Below are positions 12,656-13,837 of a DNA stretch of 13,837 nt, in pieces (position 1 is the first letter of the stretch; every line of letters begins with the position of its first letter). The position numbers and the translations under genes were made by a program. The notes below the pieces were generated by a model. It was not told the DNA's origin. It ran no database searches and was given only the letters and a program-made list of their open reading frames with translations. This DNA is from an uncultured Clostridium sp. (lineage in GTDB: Bacteria > Bacillota > Clostridia > TANB77 > CAG-508): positions 1-13,837 of the forward strand of contig CAMMLF010000035.1 of the NCBI GenBank assembly GCA_946497585.1, given 5' to 3'.

Positions 12656-12952
12656 CTATTCTTTACCATAATCGAACATCTCCTTTATTTTATTTTTATC
12701 TGTAACATTTTCATAATCAACATTAATTTCTTTTACAGATGCTTCAGCCGCCTTTTCCAAAGCTTCAATTAGTTTATCAGCCTCTTCTTCTGTGTCAATA
12801 TAAACTGGGTCTATCCATTTAGCCTTATCTTCCTTTGATAATTCTAACCCACATTTAATTAAGTCACAAAGTAACTGTTCTTTTGTTTGACTTTTAACTA
12901 ACTTATCTAATTCTTCTTCAAACTCCTTTTCTGGTAAATCAAATAAATTCAT
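12656..12952 (-). CDS. 98-aa acidic hypothetical protein
   Basis: Helical, Glu/Lys-rich soluble protein starting MNLFDLPEKEFEEELDKLVKS. It has a short WIDPVYIDTEEEADKLIEALEKAAEAS section and ends KEMFDYGKE. No known family and no membrane segment. AAAAGGAAAG lies about ten bases before ATG 12952, directly after the 3' hairpin of the structured RNA at 12969-13242. That RNA could therefore act as its 5' leader as well as an independent RNA. Confidence 0.75.
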   Translation of the reverse strand: MNLFDLPEKEFEEELDKLVKSQTKEQLLCDLIKCGLELSKEDKAKWIDPVYIDTEEEADKLIEALEKAAEASVKEINVDYENVTDKNKIKEMFDYGKE

Positions 12953-12968
12953 AATAATCTTTCCTTTT

Positions 12969-13242
12969 CAAAATAGAGCGAACCACTTATTTTGGTGAGC
13001 GCCGTCCGTAGAGCCCTCAGATAAGAATTTATTACCACATACGGTTTGGTACTAACCTGCTATTGTCCCCATTGAGAGCGCACATTTTGGGTTGTTTATG
13101 GATTACGGTAAACCCTCTCTCCAGAGCCTTCTTATCTCACCGTCTTTTGAGTACCTTTGCTTGCTAGCTTACTCCATTTCCTAACCATTACTATTAGGCT
13201 CGGCCGCTAGATACCATTTTATATAAAGCCATGCTTCCGACC
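12969..13242 (-). ncRNA. second structured RNA, about 275 nt, pseudoknotted
   Basis: No sensible open frame, and base composition is clearly more balanced than in the flanks. Minus-strand helices: CTAGC/GCTAG (13210-13206 with 13168-13164) crossed by GAGTA/TACTC (13174-13170 with 13153-13149), which makes a pseudoknot; hairpin CCTAA/TTAGG (13198-13194 with 13184-13180); 9-bp AGATAAGAA/TTCTTATCT (13137-13129 with 13027-13019), extended by GGTG/CACC to 12994-12999; hairpin TACCA/TGGTA (13051-13047 with 13037-13033); GAGAG/CTCTC across 13115-13121 and 13074-13078; and a final hairpin CAAAATA/TATTTTG (12994-12988 with 12975-12969), mutually exclusive with part of the closing helix. It could be an independent RNA, a leader or riboswitch for the 98-aa gene, or an intron-like element given the homing endonuclease upstream. 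No known family recognised. Confidence 0.6.
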
Positions 13243-13764
13243 TTATTTTTTTATAAATTTCCAATAATAACCATAAGCAGATTTTAATCTTCCTGTTGCA
13301 GCATCTCGTATTGGAGTTCTTGGTGTTTTTACTTCTCTAAAACTTTTTACAAAATTTTCTGCATCTGTCATTCTTTCAAAGTAATATTTTTCTCCTGTAA
13401 TTTTATTTATTGCTTCTAAAGGATAAGATTTCGCTCTATTATTATTTAAACGAATACCTTCACTTACGTTATAAGAAGGAGTACACCATTCTAGATTTTC
13501 TACTCTATTGTCTGTCATATCCATATTTATGTGATTAATATAAATTTTTTCTTCTGGATTGTCATTAGGTATAAAAGTTAGAGCGACTAATCTGTGAACT
13601 CTCTCTTGTTTTATTTTACCATCTGAAAGTACTAACGCTACTCTTAAATGACCTCTATGATGTTTCGTTTGAGTCAACATTAAATTTCCTTTTTTTACTC
13701 TGCCAAAATTACTCACTTCATAATTATATTTATAACCCTCTAATTTCTTCCAAACTTCTTCCAT
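13243..13764 (-). CDS. NUMOD4/HNH homing endonuclease
   Basis: 173 aa, apparently complete. N-terminal NUMOD4 module (EVWKKLEGYKYNYEVSNFGRVKK, residues 3-25). The HNH_3 nuclease core has VHRLVALTFIPN (56-67), YINHINMDMTDNRVENLEW (75-93) and CTPSYNV. The C-terminal NUMOD1-like DNA-binding region is about 114-173 (AINKITGEKYYFERMTDAENF, then an AYGYYWKF end). HNH homing endonucleases cut specific DNA sites and spread themselves, either inside introns or free-standing between phage genes. Here the gene lies between tRNA-Met and a structured RNA, so it may be free-standing or tied to that RNA. AAAGGAG precedes the ATG, just after the 3' end of tRNA-Met. Confidence 0.93.
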   Translation of the reverse strand: MEEVWKKLEGYKYNYEVSNFGRVKKGNLMLTQTKHHRGHLRVALVLSDGKIKQERVHRLVALTFIPNDNPEEKIYINHINMDMTDNRVENLEWCTPSYNVSEGIRLNNNRAKSYPLEAINKITGEKYYFERMTDAENFVKSFREVKTPRTPIRDAATGRLKSAYGYYWKFIKK

Positions 13765-13781
13765 TTTTATCTCCTTTGTGG

Positions 13782-13837
13782 TGGCGATGGTTAGATTTGA
13801 ACTAACGAATACACGGATATGAGCCGTGCCCTGTAAC
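13782..13837 (-). tRNA. tRNA-Met (anticodon CAT), 5' part outside the window
   Basis: Visible from the D-arm onward. The anticodon arm CACGG-CTCATAT-CCGTG gives anticodon CAT, the variable loop is TATTC, and the T-arm is GTTAG-TTCAAAT-CTAAC. The acceptor 3' strand is CATCGCC with discriminator A and no encoded CCA. Whether it is elongator Met, initiator or a lysidine-modified Ile species cannot be decided without the acceptor 5' half. Confidence 0.88.

Noticed and set aside
12342..12705. Alternative frames (both strands) across the 90-aa gene
   Set aside because: The minus frame at 12342-12572 is a shifted copy inside the 90-aa gene with no ribosome binding site, and the plus frame at 12391-12705 is antisense and hydrophobic only through A/T bias.
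12969..13242. Group I intron
   Set aside because: The neighbouring HNH gene makes it tempting, but I could not find the conserved P7 R/S segments or a split host gene; kept only as an alternative.
1..13837. CRISPR array, insertion sequence or phage attachment repeats
   Set aside because: No regularly spaced direct repeats with spacers, no transposase, and no duplicated tRNA end were seen.

Overview
The window reads as an accessory stretch of a low-GC (roughly 30% G+C by eye) tailed-phage-like genome. Almost every gene is on the minus strand and tightly packed, with strong AGGAGG-type ribosome binding sites and canonical sigma-A promoters (TTGAC/TTGAT, 17 bases, TATAAT). It also carries phage-type cargo: several tRNAs, a NUMOD4/HNH homing endonuclease, an RNA ligase, a DUF5662 protein and many small membrane proteins. 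The host is probably a low-GC Gram-positive bacterium (Bacillota). There are no virion, packaging or replication genes here, so 'phage' is an inference from gene content.

Layout in the direction of transcription (right to left). (1) 13837-10857, tRNA/RNA region: a tRNA-Met cut by the window edge, an HNH endonuclease, a compact structured non-coding RNA (about 13242-12969), two small proteins, a GT2-like glycosyltransferase, an 87-nt tRNA of unclear isotype, tRNA-Phe, and then about 690 nt of highly structured RNA (11546-10857). This last RNA contains tRNA-Pro and ends in a terminator. (2) 10846-5166, long operon behind one sigma-A promoter: GT4-like glycosyltransferase, an unknown protein, RNA ligase (Rnl5/DraRnl type), small membrane proteins, the DUF5662 protein, an unknown protein, and a DHH/DHHA1 phosphoesterase. 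(3) 5179-121, short units that mostly have their own promoter and terminator: a C-H-D hydrolase-like protein, a large cysteine-rich protein followed by an open frame with no start codon, a metallophosphoesterase with three downstream small genes, a 44-aa membrane protein, and a small protein-kinase-like protein. One 36-aa acidic gene (1157-1267) is the only convincing plus-strand gene.

The most interesting object is the 11546-10857 RNA. It has an 11-bp stem closing a pseudoknot, many further helices, and a 9-bp long-range pairing that encloses tRNA-Pro. This architecture and its position next to tRNAs recall the giant ornate phage RNAs GOLLD and ROOL. A second, smaller pseudoknotted RNA (13242-12969) lies between the homing endonuclease and a small gene. 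RNA ligase, tRNAs and a DHH phosphoesterase suggest investment in RNA metabolism or repair. Across the whole window the tetranucleotide GCGC is strikingly over-represented for so AT-rich a sequence, while GGCC and CCGG are rare.
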